This document shows positions 16,929 to 24,301 of a stretch of DNA of 64,000 nucleotides, piece after piece. The DNA is taken from NCBI GenBank assembly GCA_025356015.1, contig JANXYO010000145.1:1-64000 (forward strand). The letters are read 5' to 3'. The position numbers and the translations under genes were made by a program. The notes beneath the pieces were generated by a model, which worked only from the letters and a program-made list of their open reading frames with translations, made no database searches and was not told the origin of the DNA. The stretch is from Spirochaetaceae bacterium (GTDB lineage: Bacteria > Spirochaetota > Spirochaetia > Treponematales > Rectinemataceae). How positions within the stretch are numbered: position 1 is the stretch's first letter; each line of letters starts with the position of its first letter.

Positions 16929-17327
16929 CTAACGCGCTGCAGCCCCGTCCGGCAGGATCGCCTCGGCGCCGATCGTGATGCCACCGCGGGGCTTCTGCGT
17001 GATCGAGACCTTCACCCAGGCGGGTTTGCAGGCCTCGTAGATGTCGGCCGCTATCCTGGCCGTCAGGGCCTCGCAGAAGGCCCCCTCCTCCCTGAAGGAC
17101 CAGAGGTAGAGCTTGAGGCTCTTGCTCTCGATGCACCAGGGACCGGGCTCGAACTCGATGCGGACCGTCTCCCAGTCGGGCTGGCCGGTGACGGGGCAGA
17201 GACTCGTCACCTCGTCGCTCTCGAGGACCACCTTCCTCACGTGGGCGGGGGTGGGGAAGACCTCGAGGGAGCGCGAGGGCTCCCCAGTCTTGTTGCCCAG
17301 GGCCCTGAACTGAAGCTCTGCCATCAT
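16929..17327 (-). CDS. queF: NADPH-dependent 7-cyano-7-deazaguanine reductase
   Basis: The 132-residue product is the short, single-domain QueF type. It has the catalytic Cys in VTSLCPVTGQPDWETV and the family signature ESKSLKLYLWSFREEGAF. QueF reduces the nitrile preQ0 to preQ1 with NADPH, a step in queuosine tRNA modification. The ATG overlaps the end of yhhQ (ATGA at 17324-17327), so both genes are co-translated from one message controlled by a preQ1 riboswitch. No other que gene is in the window. Confidence 0.95.
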   Translation of the reverse strand: MMAELQFRALGNKTGEPSRSLEVFPTPAHVRKVVLESDEVTSLCPVTGQPDWETVRIEFEPGPWCIESKSLKLYLWSFREEGAFCEALTARIAADIYEACKPAWVKVSITQKPRGGITIGAEAILPDGAAAR

Positions 17328-18013
17328 TCCGCTCCTATTCCAAAGGGGTTGTAGACAGTACCTGTGTCGAAGGTGTCGAGGCCCTCTTTCCTCTTGACCG
17401 CGCCGACGACGAGGTAGGTCAGGGGGGTAAGGATGACCTCGTAGCCGACCTTGAAGAGGTACTGGGCGACCATCATCTGGATCAGGACTCCGGGCGGCAC
17501 GAGGGCTGCGAAACCGATCGCGATGAAGATCGCCGTATCCAGGCCCTGGCCGACCACCGTGGAGGAGATCGTCCTGGTCCAAAGGTACCTGCCTCCGGTG
17601 GCCTTTTTCATGAGGGACAGGGTGATCGAGTTCGCGAACTCGCCGGCCCAGTAGGCGATGAGGGAGGCGAGCACGATCCGGGGCGTCATCCCGAGGACGG
17701 TCGCGTAGGCCTCGCGGTCCTTGAAGAAGGACGGGGCGGGGAGGGCTATCGCGGCGAGGAAGACGAGGGACATGAGGAGGTTCGCGGCGAAGCCTGCCCA
17801 GATGACCCGGCGTGTCCTCCCGAAGCCGTAGACCTCGGTGAAGACGTCGCCGAGGATGTAGGTGATCGGGAAAAGGATGACGGCAGAAGGCAGGGCCTGG
17901 CCGAACACGAGGATGAGCCTGCCGGCGATCACGTTCGATACGAGCAGACAGGTGAGAAAGAGGCCAAATAGGGAGAGGAAGAGGGGAGAGAACGACGAGT
18001 TATCCCTTTTCAT
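17324..18013 (-). CDS. yhhQ: Queuosine precursor transporter
   Basis: The 229-residue membrane protein belongs to the YhhQ/VUT family, with six predicted helices and motifs PITYILGDVFTEVYGFGRTR and YWAGEFANSITLSLMKKATG. Members import queuosine precursors such as preQ0 or preQ1. The neighbour queF and the upstream preQ1-I riboswitch support this role strongly. The AGGAGG ribosome site (18022-18027) is part of the aptamer tail, so ligand binding should block translation. This suggests the cell salvages preQ0 rather than relying only on synthesis. Confidence 0.95.
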   Translation of the reverse strand: MKRDNSSFSPLFLSLFGLFLTCLLVSNVIAGRLILVFGQALPSAVILFPITYILGDVFTEVYGFGRTRRVIWAGFAANLLMSLVFLAAIALPAPSFFKDREAYATVLGMTPRIVLASLIAYWAGEFANSITLSLMKKATGGRYLWTRTISSTVVGQGLDTAIFIAIGFAALVPPGVLIQMMVAQYLFKVGYEVILTPLTYLVVGAVKRKEGLDTFDTGTVYNPFGIGAE

Positions 18014-18021
18014 GGGATTTG

Positions 18022-18060
18022 CCTCCTGTTTTGTTCAGGCGGGTGGACCACGACCGCCAG
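18022..18060 (-). promoter_or_regulatory. preQ1-I riboswitch of yhhQ-queF
   Basis: On the minus strand the leader reads GGCGG (18054-18058), an 11-base loop starting TCG, CCGCC (18038-18042), then the A-rich tail TGAACAAAACAGGAGG (18022-18037). The layout matches the known preQ1-I aptamer: a 5-bp stem, an 11-12 base loop and a tail like AACAAAACAAGG that folds back into the loop. The tail carries the ribosome site of yhhQ, 9 bases from its ATG, so control should be translational. The genes behind it are exactly those expected for this class. Confidence 0.8.
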
Positions 18061-18067
18061 TGAGTGG

Positions 18068-18097
18068 AGTCTAGCCCATGCCGGGCTGGCTCATCAA
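18068..18097 (-). promoter_or_regulatory. Promoter of yhhQ-queF
   Basis: On the minus strand TTGATG (18092-18097) and TAGACT (18068-18073) are 18 bases apart. The predicted start near 18061 places the aptamer at the very 5' end of the message. Confidence 0.6.
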
Positions 18098-18238
18098 GCA
18101 CCGCGATGGACGAGCGCCACCTCGTCTACGCTCCTCGAGGAGCCCCGGGTCTTCTTCGGCCTAGGGCTCGGGCTTTGGCTGGGGAGGGCATCGGGAATTC
18201 CGCCGCGGGGGCTTCGACCGCCGCTCCAGGGCCGAGCA

Positions 18239-18871
18239 TCAAAGGCTCAGGTTCGTCTTCTTCCTCCACAGGTGCTCGATCACGAAGCGCTCCCCCTTGG
18301 CGTTCCTCTCCTTTAGCTGGCGTATGATGCGGTGGTGCTCCTCCTGTGTCATGGCGGCCATGGTGGCGTTCATTGACCGCAGGAACATGTGGGAGGCCCT
18401 GAGGTTGAGGCGCTCGAACATCTGGACCAGTAGCTCGTTGCCGGCGAGCCTCACCAGGGAGAAGTGGAGGCTGTAGTGGAGCTCGGCGTAGCGCTGCATG
18501 TCGAGGGGATGGCTCGCTATGACCTCGTCCATGGCCGTGAGTATCGATGAGAGCCCCTCGATCCCCGCCTCTGGCGCGCGCTCGACAGCGAGGCGGAAGG
18601 CGAGGCCTTCGATGTAGGCCCTCACCTCGAGAAGGTCGATGTAGTCCTTGCTCGTCGCCTGCAGGACGTAGGTCCCCGACTGGGGCCTGATCTCGATGAG
18701 CTGCTCGTGCTCGAGCCGTTTCAGGGCCTCGCGGACGGGGGTGCGCGAGCAGCCGAATTCCTTCGCGAGGGCATTCTCGGAAAGCTTCTGTCCCGGGAAG
18801 TATTCCTCGGCGAGGATGCGCCGCCTGAGGGTCTCGTGGATCCCGTCTATGCCGGTGTCGGCGCTGCTCAT
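18239..18871 (-). CDS. GntR-family regulator, FCD type
   Basis: The 210-residue product has an N-terminal winged helix (LSENALAKEFGCSRTPVREA, then LKRLEHEQLIEIRPQSGTYV) and a C-terminal all-helical FCD domain with metal-ligand-type residues (DMQRYAELHYSLHFSL, EEHHRIIRQL). FCD regulators respond to small acids or sugars. The gene is the second in a minus-strand pair, overlapping the AGE-type epimerase by four bases (ATGA). It is likely to regulate the epimerase operon and the divergent lyase/esterase operon, as NanR does in E. coli, but the effector is not shown by sequence. Confidence 0.92.
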   Translation of the reverse strand: MSSADTGIDGIHETLRRRILAEEYFPGQKLSENALAKEFGCSRTPVREALKRLEHEQLIEIRPQSGTYVLQATSKDYIDLLEVRAYIEGLAFRLAVERAPEAGIEGLSSILTAMDEVIASHPLDMQRYAELHYSLHFSLVRLAGNELLVQMFERLNLRASHMFLRSMNATMAAMTQEEHHRIIRQLKERNAKGERFVIEHLWRKKTNLSL

Positions 18872-20127
18872 GGAGCCCTGCCGGAGAGGCGGCGAAGGGT
18901 ATCGGGGCCGGCGAGCGCCTCAAAGCCCGTCCCCCTCGAAATCATGGCGTCAAGCAGGAGGCCCGAAAGGAGCTCGAAGCGAGGGACGTGGAAAGCGCCC
19001 TTGTAATGGTTGCCCTTCACGTCATTTGCGACCGAGCCATCGCGCCTGAGGTAGCCGAACCACTCCCCGTAGACGGGATCGGGAAAGCGCCGCCAGGTAA
19101 AGTCATGGAGGGTCTCGAACCACCGCTCCCAACGCGCCTCGCCGGTGAGGGCCCAGGCGAGGAGGCAGGCGTAGCTGACCTCGCAGTGGGGCCACCAGTA
19201 CTTCATGTCCCACTCGATCTGGGCCGGTGTCCTGCCCTCGAGGTCGACGAAGCAGAAGATCCCGCCGTGGTCGCCGTCCCAGCCTCGCTCGAGCGACCAC
19301 TCGAGGATGGGGAGGGCCCTGCGGACGCGGGAGTAATCGTTGCGGTAGCGGCCCTCCTCCATGAGGAACCATGCGGTCTCCATGCAGTGGCCCGGATTGA
19401 TGCATCGTCCTTCGCAACCCTCGGCCAGGGAGCCGTCCTCGGTCACGGTCTCGAGGAGGGCCCGGAGCTCGGGCCTCACGAAGTAGCGGAAGAGCTCCTC
19501 GATCTGGGCGTCGATGAGATGGGTATACCTCGACGCCTGCGCGGGATCCGAGGCGGAGACCGAGTCGCGGAGGACCTGGTACGCGTTGATGAGGATCATC
19601 GTCTCGGAGTGGCCGCGCATCCGTCGCGTCGCCCCGTCGATCTTGGGCGGGAGACAGCCGCGGTTGGCCTCGAAAACGGCGAGGGTGTCGAGCGCCTTCG
19701 CAAGGTAGGCGGTTTCGCCGCTTGCCTTGGCGTACTGGGCGAGGCCGATGACGGCGAAGGTCTCGCAGAAGAGGTAGCGGCGGAGGACAAGGGGCCTGCC
19801 CTCCCGAGTGAGCTCGAAATACCCCCGGCCGCCCGGACCGGCAAGGACCTTGTCGCGCACGAAGTCGGCGCAGAGCCTCGCCGACTCTCTCCATTCGGGC
19901 CTGGCTGCCTCGCCCCAGGCCTCGATCAGGCGGGAGAGCAGCCAGGTGAAGCGGCCCTGGATCCAGCCTCCCTTGTCGGTGGAGAGGGGCAGGCCGCGGC
20001 GGTCGAGGAAGTCCAGAATGCCTCCGTGCTCGTGGTCGATCCCGTGCTCGATCCAGAAGGGGACAGTGTCCTCGACGAGTTCCCTGAGATAGAAGTCGCG
20101 AAGCGACGTGATGCGTTCGGTCGTCAT
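18868..20127 (-). CDS. N-acylglucosamine 2-epimerase family protein
   Basis: The 419-residue product has the (alpha/alpha)6-barrel AGE pattern: DKGGWIQGRFTWLLSRLIEA, RYLFCETFAVIGLAQYAKAS, ending with EWFGYLRRDGSVANDVKGNH YKGAFHVPR in the active-site region. AGE enzymes interconvert ManNAc and GlcNAc, the step after sialic acid cleavage. That substrate is supported by the divergent NAL-family lyase and the SGNH esterase; glucose/mannose epimerases of this family cannot be ruled out. The start ATG 20127 has a GGAGG site, and an upstream open extension contains the promoter. It is translationally coupled to the GntR gene. Confidence 0.88.
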   Translation of the reverse strand: MTTERITSLRDFYLRELVEDTVPFWIEHGIDHEHGGILDFLDRRGLPLSTDKGGWIQGRFTWLLSRLIEAWGEAARPEWRESARLCADFVRDKVLAGPGGRGYFELTREGRPLVLRRYLFCETFAVIGLAQYAKASGETAYLAKALDTLAVFEANRGCLPPKIDGATRRMRGHSETMILINAYQVLRDSVSASDPAQASRYTHLIDAQIEELFRYFVRPELRALLETVTEDGSLAEGCEGRCINPGHCMETAWFLMEEGRYRNDYSRVRRALPILEWSLERGWDGDHGGIFCFVDLEGRTPAQIEWDMKYWWPHCEVSYACLLAWALTGEARWERWFETLHDFTWRRFPDPVYGEWFGYLRRDGSVANDVKGNHYKGAFHVPRFELLSGLLLDAMISRGTGFEALAGPDTLRRLSGRAP

Positions 20128-20194
20128 GCCAAGCCTCCGGTTTAGCCCGCGGCAGGTTTCCAGGCCCTGGGATTGCGCGTAGGCAAGCTCTGAC

Positions 20195-20204
20195 TTGTAT
20201 GCAA
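20195..20204. promoter_or_regulatory. Candidate GntR operator TTGTATGCAA
   Basis: This 10-bp dyad resembles FadR/FCD-type GntR sites and lies at the predicted transcription start of the epimerase/GntR operon, suggesting autoregulation. Confidence 0.4.
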
Positions 20205-20207
20205 AGC

Positions 20208-20236
20208 AGTCTAGGATGCTTGTCAAGATGTGTCAA
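20208..20236 (-). promoter_or_regulatory. Promoter of the epimerase/GntR operon
   Basis: On the minus strand TTGACA (20231-20236) and TAGACT (20208-20213) are separated by 17 bases. A second TTGACA lies at 20221-20226 but is too close to the -10. Confidence 0.65.
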
Positions 20237-20329
20237 TGCAAACCATGTGTAATGACTAAGTGTAGTATATAAAACAAAATAGAATTGTGGTAAGCGTTGG
20301 AAAATTGGCCCACGGCCTAGAATTCTTTC

Positions 20330-20358
20330 TTGACATGTATCCAAGTTGGACACATAAT
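20330..20358 (+). promoter_or_regulatory. Promoter of the lyase/esterase operon
   Basis: TTGACA (20330-20335) and CATAAT (20353-20358) are 17 bases apart, about 34 bases before the lyase ATG. The spacer is filled by a 19-bp palindrome. Confidence 0.7.
20336..20354. promoter_or_regulatory. 19-bp palindrome inside the lyase promoter
   Basis: TGTATCCAAGTTGGACACA is a near-perfect dyad (core TCCAA-N-TTGGA) that occupies the spacer between -35 and -10. A protein bound here would block RNA polymerase. It does not look like the TTGTATGCAA dyad on the other side of the gap, so a second regulator is possible. Confidence 0.55.
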
Positions 20359-20391
20359 CCTCTTCTTCAGACACCACAGAAAGGACGGGCA

Positions 20392-21330
20392 ATGAGGAAC
20401 CTGGGTAAGTATCGGGGCGTGTTCCCCGCCTTCTATGCCTGTTACGACGACGAGGGCCGGGTCAGCAAGGAAAGGACCCAGGGCCTCGTGCGCCATCTCG
20501 CGGCCAAGGGCATAAGGGGCCTCTATGTGAGTGGGAGCTCGGGCGAGTGCATCTATCAGAGCCTCGAGGAGAGGATGAGGACCCTCGACTACGTCATGGA
20601 GGCAGGGGCCGGAAAGATGACCATCATCGCCCACGTCGCCGCCCCCAGCACCCGGCACAGCATCGAGCTGGCCCTGCATGCGAAAGCCCTCGGGGCCGAC
20701 GCCCTGGCGGCAATCCCCCCGATCTACTTCCGCCTCCCCGAGAAGTCGATCCAGCGCTACTGGACCGACATGATCGAGGCCGCGGACATGGATTTCATCA
20801 TATACAACATCCCCCAGACGACGGGCTATTCGCTGAGCGTCCAGCTGCTCAGGACCATGATCGAGCTCCCCAGGGTCATTGGCGTAAAGAACTCCTCGAT
20901 GCCCGTCCTCGACATCCAGCAGTTCCGCGAGGCCGCGGGTCCCGATTTTGTCCTCTTCAACGGCCCCGACGAGCAGTTCGTGGCCGGCCGCCTTATGGGC
21001 GCGGACGCGGGGATCGGGGGTACCTACGCCGTCATGCCCGAGCTCTTCCTCGCGGCAGACGCATGCGTCGTGAGCGGGGAATATGGTCACGCCGCCGAGA
21101 TCCAGGGCGCCATCAACCGGATCATCATGGAGATGATCGGCTTCAGCGGCTCGATCTATTCGGTAGCCAAGCAGCTGCTTCGCGAGCAGGGCCTCGTGGT
21201 CGGTGATTCCCGCCTGCCCATGGAGCCCATCTCAAGCTCGGAATATCCCCGGGTCAGGAAGCTCAACGAGGCCATATCGGCTGCGGTCGGCAAGTACCGC
21301 GCCGGCTCGGCCGGAAGGGTGGGAAAGTGA
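20392..21330 (+). CDS. nanA: N-acetylneuraminate lyase/DHDPS-family aldolase
   Basis: The 312-residue product is a class I TIM-barrel aldolase. Visible motifs are GSSGECIYQSLEERMRTLDY, the Tyr in IIYNIPQTTGYSLS, the Schiff-base Lys in VIGVKNSSMP, and LFNGPDEQFVAGRLMGADAG, which matches NanA better than dihydrodipicolinate synthase. NAL splits sialic acid into ManNAc and pyruvate. The AGE-type epimerase across the gap and the SGNH esterase downstream support sialic acid use. ATG 20392 (AAAGGA upstream) is chosen over an earlier in-frame ATG that would include the promoter. Other aldol substrates of this family remain possible. Confidence 0.85.
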   Translation: MRNLGKYRGVFPAFYACYDDEGRVSKERTQGLVRHLAAKGIRGLYVSGSSGECIYQSLEERMRTLDYVMEAGAGKMTIIAHVAAPSTRHSIELALHAKALGADALAAIPPIYFRLPEKSIQRYWTDMIEAADMDFIIYNIPQTTGYSLSVQLLRTMIELPRVIGVKNSSMPVLDIQQFREAAGPDFVLFNGPDEQFVAGRLMGADAGIGGTYAVMPELFLAADACVVSGEYGHAAEIQGAINRIIMEMIGFSGSIYSVAKQLLREQGLVVGDSRLPMEPISSSEYPRVRKLNEAISAAVGKYRAGSAGRVGK

Positions 21331-21971
21331 AGCCCCCCCGCACTGTGATGTGTTTCGGTGACTCCAACACCTGGGGCTACGAGCCCGGCACCGGGTCCAG
21401 GTACCCCCTGGAAATCAGATGGACCGGGGTCATGGCCGCAAGGCTCGGGAGCGGGTATATGGTGGTGGAGGAGGGGCTTTGCGGCCGCACGACGGCCTTT
21501 GAGGACCCCATTAGCCCGGGCCGGCGCGGCGATGAGATGCTGGGCCGGCTCTGCGAGACCCACGCCCCACTCGACCTCGTGCTGATCATGCTCGGGACCA
21601 ACGATTTCAAACACAGGCTGAACGCGAATCCATGGGACATCGCGAAGGCCCTCGAGAAGCTCGCCCTCATCGCCGCCTCTCCGCTCTATGGCAGGAAGGA
21701 CAGCCCACCCCGGCTCCTCCTCGTCTCCCCGCCGCTGCTCGGCACGATCAGGGAATCGGCCGAGAGTTTCGAGGGCGGGGCCGAAAAATCGGCCAAGCTC
21801 GCCGGCTACCTTGCAAAGTTCGCCCAGGGTCTCGGCGCAGGCTTCTTTGACGCAGCATCGGTGGCGTCCTCGAGCGGCACCGACGGGATCCATCTCGATC
21901 CTCCCGACCATCGGGCCCTCGGCCTTGCCCTCGCTGGCGAGATCGAGACCATGCTGGGGGCCAGAAGGTGA
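21327..21971 (+). CDS. SGNH/GDSL-type esterase
   Basis: The 214-residue product has the SGNH blocks: CFGDSNTWGYEPG with the nucleophile Ser, the Gly-containing block EEGLCGRTTAFEDP, MLGTNDFKHRL with the Asn, and the Asp/His pair in DGIHLDPPDHRALG. There is no signal peptide, so it is cytoplasmic. It overlaps the lyase by four bases (ATGA). In this setting it may remove O-acetyl groups from sialic acid before cleavage; arylesterase-like members of the family also look like this, so the substrate is inferred from context only. Confidence 0.88.
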   Translation: MKPPRTVMCFGDSNTWGYEPGTGSRYPLEIRWTGVMAARLGSGYMVVEEGLCGRTTAFEDPISPGRRGDEMLGRLCETHAPLDLVLIMLGTNDFKHRLNANPWDIAKALEKLALIAASPLYGRKDSPPRLLLVSPPLLGTIRESAESFEGGAEKSAKLAGYLAKFAQGLGAGFFDAASVASSSGTDGIHLDPPDHRALGLALAGEIETMLGARR

Positions 21972-22030
21972 TCCGCGACCACCTGCGGAGCGGGAAGCGG
22001 CGGCTCTTTCTCCGCAGCCCTTGAGATCCA

Positions 22031-24301
22031 TCAGGTCGAGAAGCTCATCACGAAGCTCGTTCCCCCCTTCCTCTGGATCTCCAGCGATCCGTCCATCTGG
22101 GCGAGAAGCAGCTTGACGAGCTGAAGGCCAAAGCCGCCAGCGTGGTCGAGCTCGATGCCCTCGGGAATCCCCTTCCCATTGTCCGCGAGCACAAGACGCA
22201 CCATGCCTCCACTCGAGGTCGCCCTGATGCTGATAGTCTCGCCTTCCCTGTCGCAGAAGGCATGCTTCATCGAGTTGGTGACAAGCTCGTTCACGATGAT
22301 CCCGAGGAGGGACAGTCTCCGCTCGCCGAGCGGCAAGTCCGGAAGCTCGACATCGACCCTCACCGGAACCTTGCGCGGGAAGAGGGCCACCACCTCGTCG
22401 AGGAGGGCAGGCAGGTAGGACCGGATGGAGATCGAACCGCTCAGGTCGGAATTGTAGAGCTTGTCGTAGAGCAGCATCATGCTCCTGACCCTCGCGCTCG
22501 CGTCCTGGAGTGCTGCCTTGCTGCCGGGATCGGCCTGGAGGCTTGAGTGGATGGACAACAGGCCCATGATCGTGCCCATGTTGTTCTTCACGCGATGGTG
22601 GACTTCCTTGAGGATGATCTCCTTCTCGTGGAGCAGGGCCTGGACCCTGTGCTCTGCCAGCCTGCGTTCGGTGATGTCCTGGACGATGGCGATGTGGTGG
22701 GTGGGCCTTTCTCCGGGCAGCCAGAGCGGCGAGACAGTCACGCTGCCCCAGACCATGCTGCCATCCTTCCGTACATATCTTTTTTCCCACGAGTACCTCT
22801 CCACCTCTGCGGTGATGAGCCTTTCCATGCAACTGCGGTCGCCCGCGACATCCTCGGCGTGGGTGATGCTCATGAAGTCCGTGGCGAGCATCTCATCCAT
22901 GCTTCGCCCGACTATGTCGGCATAGCACTGGTTCACGGCGAGGAAGCGCCCCGTCGCGGTGTCGATCTCGGCTATCCCGACCGCGGCCTGGCTGAAGAGG
23001 ACCCGAAACCGAAGCTCGCTATCGGCGAGGGCGGTCTCGGCCTGTTTTCGCGCGCTTATGTCCCGGCTGAAGCTCACGAAGCGATTGAGGTCCTCGCCCA
23101 GCCAGGCGACCGAGACCTCTGTGTCGAAGACGCTGCCGTCCTTCCTGATGTGCCTTGTCTCGAAGGTCTCGGTTCCGTTGGCGATGATCCTGGCGATCCG
23201 CTCGGCCGTGCCGCGGGGATCCTCGACTGCGTCGAGGTCGGATATGTGCATGCCCTTTAGCTCGTCCGCCGCGTAGCCCAGCATCCTGCAGCAGGCCGCG
23301 TTCGCATCGAGGATCATGCCCTGGGTGTCGATGACCCAGCAGCCGTCCTGGGTGGTCTCGAGGATAGCGCGGAGATATCGCTCGCGCTCCAGGATCTCCT
23401 GCTCCAAATGCTTTCGCGAGGAGATGTCGAGGCAGTGGCCGATATAGCCGAGAAAACGGCCTTCCTCGTCGAAGCGCGGGCTTCCGTCATCCTGGATCCA
23501 GCGGTATTCCCCGCTGGCATGACGCAGCCTGTATTCCATGGAGAATGGCTCGCGGCGCTCGAAGGCTCCCAGGTAGACCGCCAGGCAGCGCTCAAGGTCC
23601 TCGGGATGCACTCCCTCGGTCCAGCCGGTACCCAGTTCCCGCGCGAGGCTCCTGCCTGTGAAGAGGAGCCAGGGTTCGTTGAAATAGTCGCAGAGCTTGT
23701 CCTTGCCCGAGGTCCAGATGAGCATGTGCCCCGAATCGGCCAGGGCGCGGAAATGCCCCTCGCTTTCGCGAAGGGCGGTCTCGACCTTTTTCCGGGACTC
23801 GTTCTCCGCCTTCAGATCCTCGAGGAGGTTGAGCATGGCGGTCTGGCTGCGCTCGAGGGCTTCGGTGCGCTCGGCGACGAGCCTCTCGAGCCGCTCCTGC
23901 TCGTCGCGCCTCTGCCGGTTGGCCGATTTTATCTTTATCATCGCCCTGATCTGGGCGGTGAGCTCGGTCGCGTCGATCGGCTTTGAGAGGAAGGCCTCGG
24001 CCCCGCATTCGAGCGCCCTTATCCTGCTAGCCCTGTCATCCTTCATGGCGGTAACGAACACCACGGGTATGTCCCGGGCCAGATCCTCACGTTTCAGCCT
24101 CTCGCAGACCGCGAAGCCGTCCATCTGCGGCATCACGATGTCGAGAAGGATCACATCGGGGTCCTCGGCAACGGCGATGCCGATCCCTTCAATCCCAGTC
24201 TGGGCCGTGAACACCTGCGCCCCCGGGAAGGCATCGGCTATGACGGCCCTGAGGCTGATCAGGTTGTCCCCGATGTCGTCTATCGCGAGTATCCTGGGCA
24301 T
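22031..24301 (-). CDS. Receiver-PAS-histidine kinase (HisKA_2 type)
   Basis: The 756-residue soluble protein has an N-terminal receiver domain (DPDVILLDIVMPQMDGF with the phospho-Asp), a coiled coil, three PAS domains (about 180-300, 305-430, 430-555) and a kinase core. The phospho-acceptor box is KEIILKEVHHRVKNNMG, typical of the HisKA_2 group, followed by an ATPase domain with NELVTNSMKHAF and VLADNGKGIPEG. The receiver at the N-terminus suggests it takes phosphate from the hybrid kinase encoded just upstream, whose stop codon it overlaps by one base (TGATG). Ligands of the PAS domains are unknown. Confidence 0.92.
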   Translation of the reverse strand: MPRILAIDDIGDNLISLRAVIADAFPGAQVFTAQTGIEGIGIAVAEDPDVILLDIVMPQMDGFAVCERLKREDLARDIPVVFVTAMKDDRASRIRALECGAEAFLSKPIDATELTAQIRAMIKIKSANRQRRDEQERLERLVAERTEALERSQTAMLNLLEDLKAENESRKKVETALRESEGHFRALADSGHMLIWTSGKDKLCDYFNEPWLLFTGRSLARELGTGWTEGVHPEDLERCLAVYLGAFERREPFSMEYRLRHASGEYRWIQDDGSPRFDEEGRFLGYIGHCLDISSRKHLEQEILERERYLRAILETTQDGCWVIDTQGMILDANAACCRMLGYAADELKGMHISDLDAVEDPRGTAERIARIIANGTETFETRHIRKDGSVFDTEVSVAWLGEDLNRFVSFSRDISARKQAETALADSELRFRVLFSQAAVGIAEIDTATGRFLAVNQCYADIVGRSMDEMLATDFMSITHAEDVAGDRSCMERLITAEVERYSWEKRYVRKDGSMVWGSVTVSPLWLPGERPTHHIAIVQDITERRLAEHRVQALLHEKEIILKEVHHRVKNNMGTIMGLLSIHSSLQADPGSKAALQDASARVRSMMLLYDKLYNSDLSGSISIRSYLPALLDEVVALFPRKVPVRVDVELPDLPLGERRLSLLGIIVNELVTNSMKHAFCDREGETISIRATSSGGMVRLVLADNGKGIPEGIELDHAGGFGLQLVKLLLAQMDGSLEIQRKGGTSFVMSFST

